Of a DNA stretch of 64,000 nucleotides, positions 8,427-18,187 are shown one piece after another. The DNA is taken from NCBI RefSeq assembly GCF_015500055.1, contig NZ_CP045492.1, positions 568,501 through 632,500 on the forward strand. The letters run 5' to 3'. The notes below the pieces were generated by a model, which had not been told where the DNA came from, did no database searches, and was given only the letters and a program-made list of their open reading frames with translations. The stretch's first letter is position 1. Each line of letters opens with the position of its first letter. Both the position numbers and the translations under genes were made by a program. This stretch comes from Mesorhizobium sp. NBSH29. GTDB lineage: Bacteria > Pseudomonadota > Alphaproteobacteria > Rhizobiales > Rhizobiaceae.

Positions 8427-10367
8427 TCAGCCCTGTGGCTGCGGTTCCATACCGCCCTCGGGTTCACCGCCCGGTTTTTTGCGACCCTTGCCGGCCGCGC
8501 CAGCCTTGGGCACTGCCGAACCACGAGATGGAGGCGCATCATCGCCCAAATCCCGCGAAGGTTTCTTCCCGGCAATGATCTGGCGGATTTCATCGCCAGA
8601 CAGTGTTTCATATTCCAACAGCCCTTCGGCAATCGCGATCCATTCTTTCTTCTTTTTGGTTAGGATCGTCCTTGCACTGGAATAGGCCTCATCAATCAGA
8701 CGGCGCACCTCAGCGTCGATGATCTGTGCGGTCTCTTCCGACACATTTTGCGTACGAGCAACCGAATGGCCGAGGAACACTTCTTCCTGATTGTCGCCAT
8801 AGGCAACATGACCGAGCTTATCGGAAAAGCCCCATCGCGTGACCATGGCACGAGCCAGCTTCGTGGCCTGCTCAATGTCAGAAGATGCGCCCGAGGTAAT
8901 GTTTTCCTTGCCGAACTTGAACTCTTCGGCAACGCGGCCACCCATCATGATGCCCAGACGCGAGATCATGTATTTGTAACTCATCGAATAGCGGTCACCC
9001 TCAGGCAACTGCATGACCATGCCAAGCGCACGACCGCGCGGAATGATTGTCGCCTTGTGCAGAGGATCGGCCGAAGCAACGTTCAGCGCCATGATCGCAT
9101 GGCCAGCTTCGTGATAGGCGGTCAGTTCTTTTTCGGCCTGGGTCATGGCTGTCGAGCGACGTTCCGCGCCCATCATCACCTTGTCCTTGGCATCTTCGAA
9201 CTCTGCCATGGTGACCAGACGCTTGTTGCGACGTGCAGCCATCAGCGCTGATTCGTTGACGAGGTTGGCAAGATCGGCACCCGAAAAGCCCGGCGTGCCA
9301 CGCGCAATGACTTTGAGATCGACATTGGGCGCCAGTGGTACGTTGCGCACATGCACCTTGAGGATCTTTTCACGGCCATTAATGTCTGGGTTGGGCACAA
9401 CCACCTGACGGTCAAAACGGCCCGGACGCAGCAGTGCGGGATCCAGAACGTCAGGACGGTTGGTCGCTGCAATCAGGATAACACCTTCATTGGCTTCAAA
9501 GCCGTCCATCTCGACCAGCAGCTGGTTAAGTGTCTGCTCGCGCTCATCATTGCCACCGCCAAGACCGGCACCGCGATGACGACCAACAGCATCAATTTCG
9601 TCGATAAAGATGATGCAGGGCGAGTTTTTCTTCGCCTGTTCGAACATGTCACGAACGCGGCTCGCGCCGACGCCGACAAACATTTCAACGAAATCCGAAC
9701 CCGAAATTGTGAAGAACGGCACATTGGCTTCACCAGCGACGGAGCGCGCGAGAAGCGTCTTACCCGTGCCGGGAGGCCCAACGAGCAGCACACCACGTGG
9801 AATCTTACCGCCGAGGCGCTGGAATTTCTGCGGATCGCGTAGGAACTCCACAATCTCCTCAAGGTCTTCCTTGGCCTCGTCGACGCCAGCTACGTCGGCA
9901 AACGTGATGCGGCCCTGTGCTTCCGTGAGCAATTTGGCCTTCGATTTACCAAAGCCCATCGCCCGCCCAGAACCCGACTGCATCTGACGCATGAAGAATA
10001 TCCACACACCCAAGATGAGGATCATCGGAAGCCACGAGAGCAGGATCCCAATGATCGATCCGGAGCCGTCATTTTCAGGCCGGGCAGTGATTGTCACGCC
10101 CTTGTCTTCCAGACGCTGCACAAGCGTCGGGTCGCCCGGCGAATAGGTCTGGAAGCCACTGGCGCTGTCGACATAGGTCCCGGAGATCCGGCTGCCCGCG
10201 ATCGTAACAGTTTTGACGCGGCCACCCGAAAGTTCCTGAAGGAACTCGGAATAGGCCACATCCCGCGTAGCGCCGCGCTGCTGCGGTGCCTGGAAAAGAT
10301 TGAACAATGCGATCAGGAGGACGGCGATAATCGCCCAGAGCGCGAGGTTGCGATAATTAGGGTTCAT
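8427..10367 (-). CDS. ftsH: ATP-dependent zinc metalloprotease FtsH
   Basis: Membrane-bound AAA+ protease that degrades misfolded membrane proteins and short-lived regulators. The 646-residue protein has two N-terminal membrane segments (about residues 8-25 and 105-126) enclosing a periplasmic domain. Walker A GPPGTGKT is at 197-204, Walker B IIFIDEID near 252-259, the arginine-finger region at RPGRFDRQ near 314-321, and zinc-binding HEAGH at 419-423. The C-terminal tail is glycine/proline/lysine rich. tilS lies upstream on the same strand with a gap of about 108 bp, the usual order in Rhizobiales. Confidence 0.98.
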   Translation of the reverse strand: MNPNYRNLALWAIIAVLLIALFNLFQAPQQRGATRDVAYSEFLQELSGGRVKTVTIAGSRISGTYVDSASGFQTYSPGDPTLVQRLEDKGVTITARPENDGSGSIIGILLSWLPMILILGVWIFFMRQMQSGSGRAMGFGKSKAKLLTEAQGRITFADVAGVDEAKEDLEEIVEFLRDPQKFQRLGGKIPRGVLLVGPPGTGKTLLARSVAGEANVPFFTISGSDFVEMFVGVGASRVRDMFEQAKKNSPCIIFIDEIDAVGRHRGAGLGGGNDEREQTLNQLLVEMDGFEANEGVILIAATNRPDVLDPALLRPGRFDRQVVVPNPDINGREKILKVHVRNVPLAPNVDLKVIARGTPGFSGADLANLVNESALMAARRNKRLVTMAEFEDAKDKVMMGAERRSTAMTQAEKELTAYHEAGHAIMALNVASADPLHKATIIPRGRALGMVMQLPEGDRYSMSYKYMISRLGIMMGGRVAEEFKFGKENITSGASSDIEQATKLARAMVTRWGFSDKLGHVAYGDNQEEVFLGHSVARTQNVSEETAQIIDAEVRRLIDEAYSSARTILTKKKKEWIAIAEGLLEYETLSGDEIRQIIAGKKPSRDLGDDAPPSRGSAVPKAGAAGKGRKKPGGEPEGGMEPQPQG

Positions 10368-10475
10368 TGAAGTTCCCGTTGGCGTCCTGCTTAGGACAGT
10401 CCGTGTGAGGTGTTGCAGGTAACATAGGGACGCTGCTTCGGCTTGCCAAGCAAATCCCGGTGTGTCGGTTAAAGC

Positions 10476-11837
10476 TTATCCCTCAATGTGGCCCGTAAAT
10501 GGCGACGATGGTGGAACGGGATGCCCGAGCAAGCGCGCAAGCGAACGCGCTGGCGCCAGATCAAAGGCGGGCAGAAATCGCGCCCAAGGTGTGAGCATCG
10601 GAGAAAACCGTGCCAGAGCGCGCGCCTTGCCAGCATCAACCGTCGGCCCGGCTAAAATGTCGTTGATAAAGAATGCAGGCTGCGCCGCAAGAGACGCGCG
10701 CACAAGGCTTTGCGCAATCGAACAGTCATGGCGCTGATGGGCGATGGGTGCACCCTCCCCCATCGGCGCGACGCGCAGGTCAGTAGACGCATGGTTCGCG
10801 TCGACGATAAAACGTCCGTCCCAAACTGCGCCATGAACCACCGGAGCTGCAGCCGGCAAACCTCGCAATTCACGTCGCAAGAAGACGCCGCCGCGTCGCC
10901 GTTCCACCACGCACCGCGACAATGTGGCGCGAGCAGCACCCGTGCGCAATTTGTGGTGAAGAGCGCCAGACCGAGCCTCCTCGGGCAGATGTTCCACCCC
11001 GCCTACCGCAGCAAGCATGATCCTCAGCGCATAGGTTCCCGCATCCGCATCGCTATGAGACAAAAAATCAGGCTCCAGGCAGATAAGGCCCGGCGCCACC
11101 TGCTGCGCATGGTGCGAGATGAGCCAGGCCGCGCGCTTACCGAGGCTGATGCGCGCTCTTTGCGCAGCTTCAACAGGTATCGGCGCTGCGCTCTCGTTCA
11201 ACGCTAGCCGCATGCGAGGGCGCTCATAGCGCACATCGCTGTTGGTAGGATCGTCAACCCAGCCGATACCAGCTTCAGTGAGCCAGCTTCGCAGTGCAGT
11301 GCGGCGCACCTGGAGCAACGGCCGCACTATCCAGACGGTTTGATCGTAAAGCGTAGCAGACGCCATGCCGGCTAACCCGCGGCCATCGCCCCGCGTGCCG
11401 CGCATGGAAATAGTTTCCACCTGGTCGTCCAGAGTATGGCCAGCGAGTACGATATCCGTTCCTGCGGTGCGGGCCGATTGGGCGAGCAGACCGTATCGCG
11501 CATCACGCGCAGCAGCCGCAATGCCGGTCGATGGTTTGTCGCCGTGCCAGTGCTGGACCTGATGGACAATGCCATGTCGTGCGCAAAGCTCACGCACCGT
11601 CTGCGCCTCGTGCGCCGATCCGGGCCTGAGCCCATGGTCCACGGTTACCGCGATAAGGCGGACCTCAGGAGCCGCCGTTTTCAACCATGCACGCGCCAGC
11701 ATAAGCAACGCAACCGAATCGCTGCCTCCGGATACGGCTGCGACAAGCGCGCTGCGTCCGGTCAGGTCAATCGATCGGAAAAAATGGAGCAGTTCTTCAG
11801 GTGCCGGGAAATCGAGCCTGCTTCCGGCATTCGTCAC
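10476..11837 (-). CDS. tilS: tRNA(Ile)-lysidine synthetase
   Basis: Converts C34 of the tRNA-Ile CAU anticodon to lysidine so that it reads AUA. The N-terminal PP-loop ATPase motif SGGSDS is at residues 36-41 of the 453-residue product, followed by the N-type domain with GHTLDDQVETISMR and RGDGRGLAGM. The frame is open further upstream to 11954 but that part overlaps cpoB in another frame and shows no TilS homology. I choose GTG at 11837, 13 bp after the cpoB stop; no strong ribosome binding site is visible, so translational coupling to cpoB is likely and the start remains somewhat uncertain. Confidence 0.88.
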   Translation of the reverse strand: MTNAGSRLDFPAPEELLHFFRSIDLTGRSALVAAVSGGSDSVALLMLARAWLKTAAPEVRLIAVTVDHGLRPGSAHEAQTVRELCARHGIVHQVQHWHGDKPSTGIAAAARDARYGLLAQSARTAGTDIVLAGHTLDDQVETISMRGTRGDGRGLAGMASATLYDQTVWIVRPLLQVRRTALRSWLTEAGIGWVDDPTNSDVRYERPRMRLALNESAAPIPVEAAQRARISLGKRAAWLISHHAQQVAPGLICLEPDFLSHSDADAGTYALRIMLAAVGGVEHLPEEARSGALHHKLRTGAARATLSRCVVERRRGGVFLRRELRGLPAAAPVVHGAVWDGRFIVDANHASTDLRVAPMGEGAPIAHQRHDCSIAQSLVRASLAAQPAFFINDILAGPTVDAGKARALARFSPMLTPWARFLPAFDLAPARSLARLLGHPVPPSSPFTGHIEG

Positions 11838-11850
11838 AGGGTGTTGAGCG

Positions 11851-12891
11851 TCAGCAAGCCGCACGCACCTGCTCCTGCTTGACGCTTTCTTTGAAAGCCG
11901 CAGAAATACCAGGGTAACGCTTGCCCACTTCGCTGAAGGTGGCGCAGGCAACATCTTTCTGATTCAGTCCGGCCAGCGAAACACCAAGCTTGAACATCAT
12001 GTCCGGAGCTTTTTTAGCTTTCGGATACTGCTTGCTTGCAGCCAGGAAAATTTCGGCGGCATCGCGATATTTCTTCTGTGCCAGCAAGGATTCGCCCAGC
12101 CAGAAATGCGCATCCGCCGCCTGTGGGTCAGAAGGGAAGCGGGCAATATGATCGCGAAAACCGGTTTCCGCAGTTCCGTAGTCTCCCGACATGATGAATT
12201 GATAGGAGTTTCGGTAAATCTCCTTCGGGTCGTTGGTTGAAGGGAGTGCCGCAACCTGCAGATCACCGCTCGGCGTTATCACCCCGTCGCCTCCGGCAAC
12301 GGGCCCATGGTCATCCATAGGTGCAGATCCCACCGTTGCCTGGTCTCCCACGCTTCCGCCCGTCACATTGCCACTCTCGTCAAAGACGATCGTGCCAAAA
12401 GTCTGTTCCGGTGTCCCAAGCGTCGCGCCCGTCGTGGGTTGCGGTGCACCGGCGCCAGGTTCGACAGCCGCCACCGCGCCCAATTCCGGCGCGGCGGTTT
12501 CCGTGGCCGGCGCTTCTGCCGCCTTGCGTGGAGTTTTACCGCCGGCGTCCGTCCGCTTGCCCTCAAGCTCCTGGAAACGGAACTCGTTGTCTGCCTGAAT
12601 TTTGCGGATTTGTTCCTGCATCTGCAGAACCTGGAAGTTCAATTCCTCGACAGTGCCGGTAAGGTTGCGGATTTGCTCTTCTAGCTCGAGGACGCGTGGA
12701 TCGCCCGCTTGCGCCAATTGCACCGGCGCACCTGCAGGTTTTCTTTCTGCTGTCCACGCCTTCGGCAATGGCAAAAACACGCCCGGCAACTGAATGCCAT
12801 TTTGCTGGTTGGATGCGTTTGGGCTCGCGAACGCGACGCCGTAAAGAAGCGGCAACGCAATCATGCCGCCTAAAACTGATCGAAATTTCAT
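11851..12891 (-). CDS. cpoB: Cell division coordinator CpoB / Tol-Pal protein YbgF
   Basis: Periplasmic protein that links the Tol-Pal machine to peptidoglycan synthesis during constriction. The 346-residue product has an N-terminal signal peptide ending near VAFA-SPN, a coiled-coil segment at about residues 65-112 (LEEQIRNLTGTVEELNFQV), a low-complexity proline/alanine/glycine linker of about 100 residues, and a C-terminal TPR domain (YGTAETGFRDHIARFPSDP onward). The linker is long for the family. Downstream it is almost contiguous with tilS; upstream lies pal. Confidence 0.92.
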   Translation of the reverse strand: MKFRSVLGGMIALPLLYGVAFASPNASNQQNGIQLPGVFLPLPKAWTAERKPAGAPVQLAQAGDPRVLELEEQIRNLTGTVEELNFQVLQMQEQIRKIQADNEFRFQELEGKRTDAGGKTPRKAAEAPATETAAPELGAVAAVEPGAGAPQPTTGATLGTPEQTFGTIVFDESGNVTGGSVGDQATVGSAPMDDHGPVAGGDGVITPSGDLQVAALPSTNDPKEIYRNSYQFIMSGDYGTAETGFRDHIARFPSDPQAADAHFWLGESLLAQKKYRDAAEIFLAASKQYPKAKKAPDMMFKLGVSLAGLNQKDVACATFSEVGKRYPGISAAFKESVKQEQVRAAC

Positions 12892-13001
12892 CGGTTTCCT
12901 GCTCTGGATGGGTTGATCTTATCCGCTTTAAACACGCGGGCTCCTGTCGTTTATCAGGGCCCGAGACTTCGGCCAAATTTTGTTTACCAGCCAGAAAACG
13001 A

Positions 13002-13028
13002 AAAAGGCGACCAAACCGGCCGCCTTTT
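13002..13028 (-). terminator. Intrinsic terminator of pal
   Basis: Stem AAAAGGCG/CGCCTTTT with an 11-base loop, 23-49 bp beyond the pal stop; the minus-strand reading continues with T residues. It suggests that pal and cpoB can be separate transcripts. Confidence 0.75.
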
Positions 13029-13050
13029 CACGAAGTTTGGCTAAAGCACC

Positions 13051-13563
13051 TTAGCTTCCGGCAGCACCGTTCAACACCGTCACAGCGCGACGGTTCTGAC
13101 TCCAGCACGAAATATCATCACACACGGCCACTGGACGTTCCTTGCCATAGGTGATCGTCTTCAGCCGGTTGCCAGCAACACCGCGTGACACGAGATAGTC
13201 GCGGGTGGCCGCGGCGCGACGTGCACCAAGTGCGAGGTTGTATTCGCGCGTGCCGCGTTCATCGGCATGGCCTTCGACGGTAATCTTGTAATTGCCATAC
13301 TGGTTCAGCCACTGCGCCTGCTTGGAAAGCGTGGACTGGGCGTCAGCACGTATGGAAGTTGAATCGGTATCAAAGAAGATTCGGTCACCGACATTAACGG
13401 TGAAGTCCTGAGCCGAGCCCGGGGTAGCCGCGCCTGCACCCGAGCCGAGGCCCAAATCAGCAGCATTGTTTGGCGTCTTCTTCGACGCACAGCCGGCAAT
13501 GGCAAGTGTTGCGACAAGCGCAATGACGATTGGGTTCGTTGTAAGTTTAGCGATGCGGCGCAT
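13051..13563 (-). CDS. pal: Peptidoglycan-associated lipoprotein Pal
   Basis: Outer membrane lipoprotein that anchors the Tol system to peptidoglycan. The 170-residue protein has a type II signal with lipobox LAIAGC (lipid-modified Cys25) and an OmpA-like domain from about residue 60. The peptidoglycan-binding elements GHADERGTREYNLALGARRA and RLKTITYGKERPV are intact. It lies between tolB and cpoB, each separated from it by a terminator hairpin. Confidence 0.97.
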   Translation of the reverse strand: MRRIAKLTTNPIVIALVATLAIAGCASKKTPNNAADLGLGSGAGAATPGSAQDFTVNVGDRIFFDTDSTSIRADAQSTLSKQAQWLNQYGNYKITVEGHADERGTREYNLALGARRAAATRDYLVSRGVAGNRLKTITYGKERPVAVCDDISCWSQNRRAVTVLNGAAGS

Positions 13564-13745
13564 GCCCGCCTCTCCTTCGCATTCGAGTAATTTCGTTGAT
13601 CAACTAGTAACCACGTCGCAGTTAACCGGCGCTCAACAAACAGGGTTAATAATTCGTTTCCGGATCAAAGTCGGCAAAGGGTGCCCCGCGTCTGATTGCT
13701 CGGCACCGTAGGGTGAATTGAGGCAGAAACGCGGCTCTGCCATCA

Positions 13746-13770
13746 AAAAGGGGCGCAAACGGCCCCTTTT
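13746..13770 (-). terminator. Intrinsic terminator of tolB
   Basis: Perfect 9-bp stem AAAAGGGGC/GCCCCTTTT with a 7-base loop, 40-64 bp past the tolB stop, followed by T on the minus strand. Confidence 0.8.
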
Positions 13771-13809
13771 CTAGCGGATTTCGCTTCATCGTGTCCCAAA
13801 GGACGCGAA

Positions 13810-15120
13810 CTATTCCAGCAGCGGCGACCAAGCGGGATCGGACGCGAAATTCTGCGTCGGAATAGCTTGTTCGTTGCGGCCGGTGAGATCGATAGAGTGC
13901 AGCCGCGGCCCGCCCGCACTGTCACGGAAGAACATCAGTACGCGACCATTGGGCGCCCAGGTGGGACCTTCCTGCTGGAAGCCGCTGGAAAGGATACGCT
14001 CGCCGGAGCCATCGGTTCGCATCACGCCGATCTGGAACTCACCCCCCGACTGCTTGGTAAAGGCAATCAGATCACCGCGTGGTGACCAGACAGGCGTCGA
14101 ATAGGTGCCGTCTCCGAACGAAATGCGGGCCTGCCCCGAACCATCTGCTCCCATGGAATAAATCTGCGCGCGACCGCCACGATCCGAGGTGAACACCACC
14201 TTGCTGCCATCCGGTGAATAGGATGGAGAGGTATCGATGGCGCTGGAATTCGTCAGTCGCGTCGTGGTGCGGCTGCGCAGATCCATCGCAAAGATGTTGG
14301 AGTTTCCGTCATCGCGCAACAGGCTCATAATCACCCGTTGTCCGTCCGGTGAGAACCGTGGTGCAAAGGTCATGCCGGGAAAATCGCCAACAACTTCGCG
14401 CTGCCCGGTCTCGATCTGCAGCAGGTATACCTTCGGCTGGCCACCCTCGTAGGACATGTAGGTAATTTCCTGACGGCTCGGAGAAAAGCGCGGCGTCAGC
14501 ACAATCGACTTGCCATCGGACAGATAGCGCTGACCGGCACCGTCCTGATCCATGATAGCGAGACGCTTTTTCCGGGCATTCTTGGGACCCGACTCGTCTA
14601 CATAAACGATGCGGGTATCAAAATACCCCTTTTCGCCGGTCAGTCGCTCATAGATTGCGTCAGCAATGATATGAGCGACGCGACGCCAGTTGTCTTTCGA
14701 CGCAAAGAACTGCTCGCCCGAGAGCTGCTGCCCAGCGAAGCTGTCCCACAGTCGGAACTCGGCGCGCAGACGGCCGTCCGCTTCCTTTGTCACACGGCCA
14801 GTCACCAGCGCCTGTGCATTGATAACCTTCCAGTCCTCAAAGCGCGGCGCGACATCGGGATTGGAAATTTTTTCGATGAAGGCGGCTTTGTCGATCGGTG
14901 CAAAAAGACCTGAGCGCTTTAGATCAGCTGCCACGACGCCGGCAATTTTTGCACCAATGTCATCGGCTGCTAAAAAATCGGTGATGGCAATCGGCAGCGG
15001 CTCGATATTGCCTTTGTTGACGTCGATCTCCACCAGCGCGCGCGCCGGCAGTGTGGTCATGGCGCTCAGCCCGAGGGCCGTAGCGGCCACCAGCATAAGC
15101 GTCGTGAGAAATTTCTTCAT
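13810..15120 (-). CDS. tolB: Tol-Pal system beta-propeller protein TolB
   Basis: Periplasmic protein that contacts Pal and TolA. The 436-residue product begins with a signal peptide ([20 protein letters not shown], cleavage near PARA-LVEID), then an N-terminal alpha/beta domain (about 30-160), then a six-bladed propeller made of WD40-like PD40 repeats ([43 protein letters not shown]). It follows tolA by 33 bp on the same strand and ends at a strong terminator. Confidence 0.97.
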   Translation of the reverse strand: MKKFLTTLMLVAATALGLSAMTTLPARALVEIDVNKGNIEPLPIAITDFLAADDIGAKIAGVVAADLKRSGLFAPIDKAAFIEKISNPDVAPRFEDWKVINAQALVTGRVTKEADGRLRAEFRLWDSFAGQQLSGEQFFASKDNWRRVAHIIADAIYERLTGEKGYFDTRIVYVDESGPKNARKKRLAIMDQDGAGQRYLSDGKSIVLTPRFSPSRQEITYMSYEGGQPKVYLLQIETGQREVVGDFPGMTFAPRFSPDGQRVIMSLLRDDGNSNIFAMDLRSRTTTRLTNSSAIDTSPSYSPDGSKVVFTSDRGGRAQIYSMGADGSGQARISFGDGTYSTPVWSPRGDLIAFTKQSGGEFQIGVMRTDGSGERILSSGFQQEGPTWAPNGRVLMFFRDSAGGPRLHSIDLTGRNEQAIPTQNFASDPAWSPLLE

Positions 15121-15153
15121 GCGTTCAGCCTCGTTTTTCTGTCCGGGTTTCCG

Positions 15154-16215
15154 TCAGAACATCTCGCTTGGATCGAAATTGACAATAACGTCTGCCCAGG
15201 ATTCGTATTTTTCCGCGGGCAAATTATAGGGCGCGCAGCGTGCCACGGCACGGCGCGCGGCTTCTGCGGCTGCCCGCTCGACGCCGCTTGAACCACCACC
15301 AGAGATAATTTGTGGGCTACCGTCGAGTTCGCCCGAACGATCGAGCTTGAACTGTACCGAGACCCTCAAATTGCCACCATCGGCAGCCCCTGCGGGAATG
15401 TTCCAGCAGCGCTGGACTTGGCCGCGAAGTGCGTCCATCTCGCTTTGCGACAGCTTACCCGCGCTGTTCGTCTTCTGGCCGCCGAGCGAGGCCTCCTGCG
15501 TCGAGCGCTTGGCGCCACCGCCGGAAGCCTTGTCCTTGTTGAGAAGCGCTGCCACCTCGTCGGCGTTAAAGTCCTTCTCGTCGGATTTCGGCTTTGATGC
15601 CTGCTTCTGTGCCACCTGCTCGCTTTCCTTGCGATCCGGCGTCTTGGCCGTTTCAGCCTTCGGCGGTTGCGGGCGCGCATCCGGTGAAGGCGCGTTTTCC
15701 GGAAGCTTTACGCTTTCGGCTTCGGCATTATCAGCCACGATCGTCTCTGCGACGGGATCGGGCTTGACCTCCTGCTTGGGCTGCGGCTGCGGCGTCACTT
15801 CGGTAGCCGGCACCGGTGTCGGCTTGGGCTCTGCCTGCTTGACCGGCTCGGGCTTGGGCTGTTCGACAGGCTTTGGTGTCGGCTCCGGTGAAGGAGCAGG
15901 TGCCGCCGCCGCCTCAACCGGGCGTGGCGTCGGTTCTGGTGTCTCTGGCTTTTCGGTATCGATCTTGTTTTCACCGATCTGCTGCGCGTCAGGCACCACA
16001 TCCGGCTTTTGCGTCGGCTTGGGAGCCGGCTTTTCCTTCATCGGCGACTTCTTGTCGCCCTTCTGGATCTGCGTCAGCGATTCAATCGGCACGATATCGA
16101 CAGGCAGCGATTCAACATCCATCACCTCAAACGCCTTCGGCGCCGACAGGGTGACAAGGCCGAAGCCCAGCACCGCAGCGTGCAGAATGACCGATGTTGT
16201 GATGCCTGCCCTCAT
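15154..16215 (-). CDS. tolA: Cell envelope integrity protein TolA
   Basis: Inner membrane energy transducer connecting TolQR to TolB/Pal. The 353-residue product has one N-terminal membrane segment (about residues 5-22), a long Pro/Lys/Glu/Ala-rich stalk (about 60-215) and a C-terminal TonB-like domain (about 250-353) with QVQRCWNIPAGA and VNFDPSEMF. The stalk is rich in PKP/EPTPKPVE repeats rather than the alanine-rich helix of enterobacterial TolA, as is common in this order. It starts 4 bp after the tolR stop. Confidence 0.92.
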   Translation of the reverse strand: MRAGITTSVILHAAVLGFGLVTLSAPKAFEVMDVESLPVDIVPIESLTQIQKGDKKSPMKEKPAPKPTQKPDVVPDAQQIGENKIDTEKPETPEPTPRPVEAAAAPAPSPEPTPKPVEQPKPEPVKQAEPKPTPVPATEVTPQPQPKQEVKPDPVAETIVADNAEAESVKLPENAPSPDARPQPPKAETAKTPDRKESEQVAQKQASKPKSDEKDFNADEVAALLNKDKASGGGAKRSTQEASLGGQKTNSAGKLSQSEMDALRGQVQRCWNIPAGAADGGNLRVSVQFKLDRSGELDGSPQIISGGGSSGVERAAAEAARRAVARCAPYNLPAEKYESWADVIVNFDPSEMF

Positions 16216-16219
16216 CGGA

Positions 16220-16675
16220 TCAGCCGTCCTGATCCTGCAGAGTGACTAGGCCGATCTTGCTGTAGCCAGCCGCCTGGATGCGCGCCATCACGCGCATCAC
16301 CGTGCCGTAATCGGCAGTCTTGTCGCCGCGCACATAGATGCGCTCCTCGTAGCCTGCCTTGGCAATGGCGCCGAGCTTGGCCACCAGTTCCTCAAGCGGG
16401 ATCTCGGTTTCTTGCAGATGGATCTGGCCCGCCTCGTTGATCGAAATGGTAATCGGCTGGGTATCCGAGTTCAGTGCCTTGGCCTGCGTCTCCGGCAGAT
16501 CGATCGGCACGCCGACCGTCATCAGGGGTGCGGCGACCATGAAGATGATCAACAGCACCAGCATGACGTCGACGAACGGCGTCACGTTGATCTCGGCAAT
16601 CAACCCATGATGTCGACCACGCCGCCTGTGGCCTCGACCACCGCGCCCGCCGGATTGTCCTGCTGACATTCCCAT
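16220..16675 (-). CDS. tolR: Biopolymer transport protein TolR (ExbD family)
   Basis: Proton-channel component of the Tol system in the inner membrane. The 151-residue product has one membrane segment (about residues 32-52). The critical channel aspartate is Asp36 in TPFVDVMLVLLIIFMV. The N-terminus is Gly/Arg/His-rich before the membrane segment, an extension not seen in the E. coli protein. The periplasmic domain ends with the regulatory region VMARIQAAGYSKIGLVT. It is 9 bp downstream of tolQ. Confidence 0.95.
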   Translation of the reverse strand: MGMSAGQSGGRGGRGHRRRGRHHGLIAEINVTPFVDVMLVLLIIFMVAAPLMTVGVPIDLPETQAKALNSDTQPITISINEAGQIHLQETEIPLEELVAKLGAIAKAGYEERIYVRGDKTADYGTVMRVMARIQAAGYSKIGLVTLQDQDG

Positions 16676-16684
16676 GTTGCTACC

Positions 16685-17395
16685 TCACGCCTTCTGCGCG
16701 ACTTTTTCATCGATTTGGCGCGAGAGTATGGCGGAGAACTCATCCGCAAACCCTTCCATGCGCATCGCGATCTTGCCCGCGTCCGATGACAGCTTGTTGT
16801 AGGCGATAACGGCTGGAATAGCGGCCAGCAGACCGATCGCGGTCGCCAGAAGCGCCTCGGCGATGCCCGGCGCCACCACCGCGAGATTGGTAGATTTCGA
16901 TCCGGCTATAGCCTGGAACGAGGTCATGATACCGACAACGGTACCGAACAGCCCAATGAAAGGTGCGGCCGATCCAATGGTAGCGAGAAAACCGAGCTTG
17001 CCCTCCAGCCGCTCCATCTCGCGCGTCAGCGCCAGATCCATTGCCTTGTCGATGCGGGTCTGCAGGGCCAGCGGAGATTTGGCGCCTTTCTCAAAGCTCT
17101 TCTTCCATTCGCGCATGGCGGCGACAAAGATGGCGCCCATGCCCGCATTCTTGCGGTCGACGAGCGTGCGGTAGAGTTCTTCCAGCGATTGCCCGGACCA
17201 GAACACCTGCTCGAAGCGGTCGAGCGCGCCACGCATGCGACCATAGGCGATGATTTTGTCGACGATGATCGCCCAGGTCCAGACCGAGGCACCAAGCAGC
17301 CCCAGCATGACCAGCTTCACCACCCAGCCCGCCTGCCAGAAAAGTGCCCACACCGACAGCTGGGCTCCCGGTTCGGCAAGTGCAATATTTTCCAT
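16685..17395 (-). CDS. tolQ: Tol-Pal system protein TolQ (MotA/ExbB family)
   Basis: Inner membrane proton channel subunit; 236 residues. Three membrane segments are visible: about 15-40 near the N-terminus (FWQAGWVVKLVMLGLLGASV), then FLATIGSAAPFIGLFGTVVGIM and ATAIGLLAAIPAVIAY. The two C-terminal helices carry the conserved Thr/Pro-Gly pattern of the ExbB family. It heads the tolQRA block; the upstream 258-bp gap to ybgC holds no other gene that I can see. Confidence 0.95.
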   Translation of the reverse strand: MENIALAEPGAQLSVWALFWQAGWVVKLVMLGLLGASVWTWAIIVDKIIAYGRMRGALDRFEQVFWSGQSLEELYRTLVDRKNAGMGAIFVAAMREWKKSFEKGAKSPLALQTRIDKAMDLALTREMERLEGKLGFLATIGSAAPFIGLFGTVVGIMTSFQAIAGSKSTNLAVVAPGIAEALLATAIGLLAAIPAVIAYNKLSSDAGKIAMRMEGFADEFSAILSRQIDEKVAQKA

Positions 17396-17653
17396 CGTTG
17401 TAACCGTCCTTAGGGAAAAATACGGGCTTTGGCTTCTGGCTGGCCCATGCGCATGTGTTCAAAAGGTTCGTCTGTCTGCTCGAAAGCTGGCGAAACCCAG
17501 AAAAGGCGCCTTGGCGGGCCTTGTCGGGGCCAATTTTGGTGAAACGAAGGCGCGTTGAATCGCACCAGCTTTCACCGGTTTCTTCATGGGCCGTTAAGGT
17601 TAAGGATCAGTTAGGATGCCGCGGTGCACCGCAGGTCGAAATTCTCCTCAAGT

Positions 17654-18127
17654 TCAGCCTGTCTTGGGAAGGAATGCCGCCACCCATTCCGTCGGAAAAC
17701 GCCTTGGCCGACCATTGTCGCCAATGATGGCCGCCTCGATCTTGGCCTCGACCAGAAGGTCATCGCCACGTTTAAGCTGCTGGGCCATGAATATCCGCGC
17801 GCCGGAAATGCTTATGGTCCGCGTGTCTACCGTTAAAATATCGTCGATGCGCGCCGGCGCGCGAAAATCGATCTCCATGCGCCGTACCACCCAAACCAGG
17901 CGCTCGCCGCCATGCTTGCCTTCGGCAAGTTCAGTGTGGTGAACCCCTGCGAGACGCAGAAAATCCGATCGGCCACGCTCGAAAAATTCCAGATAGCGGG
18001 CATGGTAGACGACCCCGGAAAAATCGGTATCGGCAAAATAGACCCGTGCCATGATGCGGTGACCAAAGGATGTGAGCATGCCCGAAAGGCCTGCCATCAA
18101 TGTCTCGGATTCACCATGATCGGCCAT
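17654..18127 (-). CDS. ybgC: Tol-Pal associated acyl-CoA thioesterase YbgC
   Basis: Hotdog-fold thioesterase, 157 residues, cytosolic. The family motif YFADTDFSGVVYHARYLEFF contains the catalytic aspartate. The start at 18127 is supported by AAGGAAAG 8 bases upstream. It lies upstream of tolQ in the same orientation, as in most tol-pal loci, but a 258-bp gap separates it, longer than usual. Physiological substrate in Rhizobiales is not established. Confidence 0.93.
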   Translation of the reverse strand: MADHGESETLMAGLSGMLTSFGHRIMARVYFADTDFSGVVYHARYLEFFERGRSDFLRLAGVHHTELAEGKHGGERLVWVVRRMEIDFRAPARIDDILTVDTRTISISGARIFMAQQLKRGDDLLVEAKIEAAIIGDNGRPRRFPTEWVAAFLPKTG

Positions 18128-18187
18128 CGGACTTTCCTTTTCTCGGCCGACCTGACAGGCAGAAGCGGCGTTCCTTGGCTGAACCGG

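Noticed and set aside
15347-16249. 300-codon plus-strand frame opposite tolA
   Set aside because: It is a low-complexity mirror of the Pro/Lys-rich TolA stalk, with no ribosome binding site or family resemblance.
17600-17614. TTAA-GGATCAG-TTAG upstream of tolQ as a CtrA box
   Set aside because: The second half-site is TTAG, not TTAA, and it lies more than 200 bp from the tolQ start. Too weak to list.
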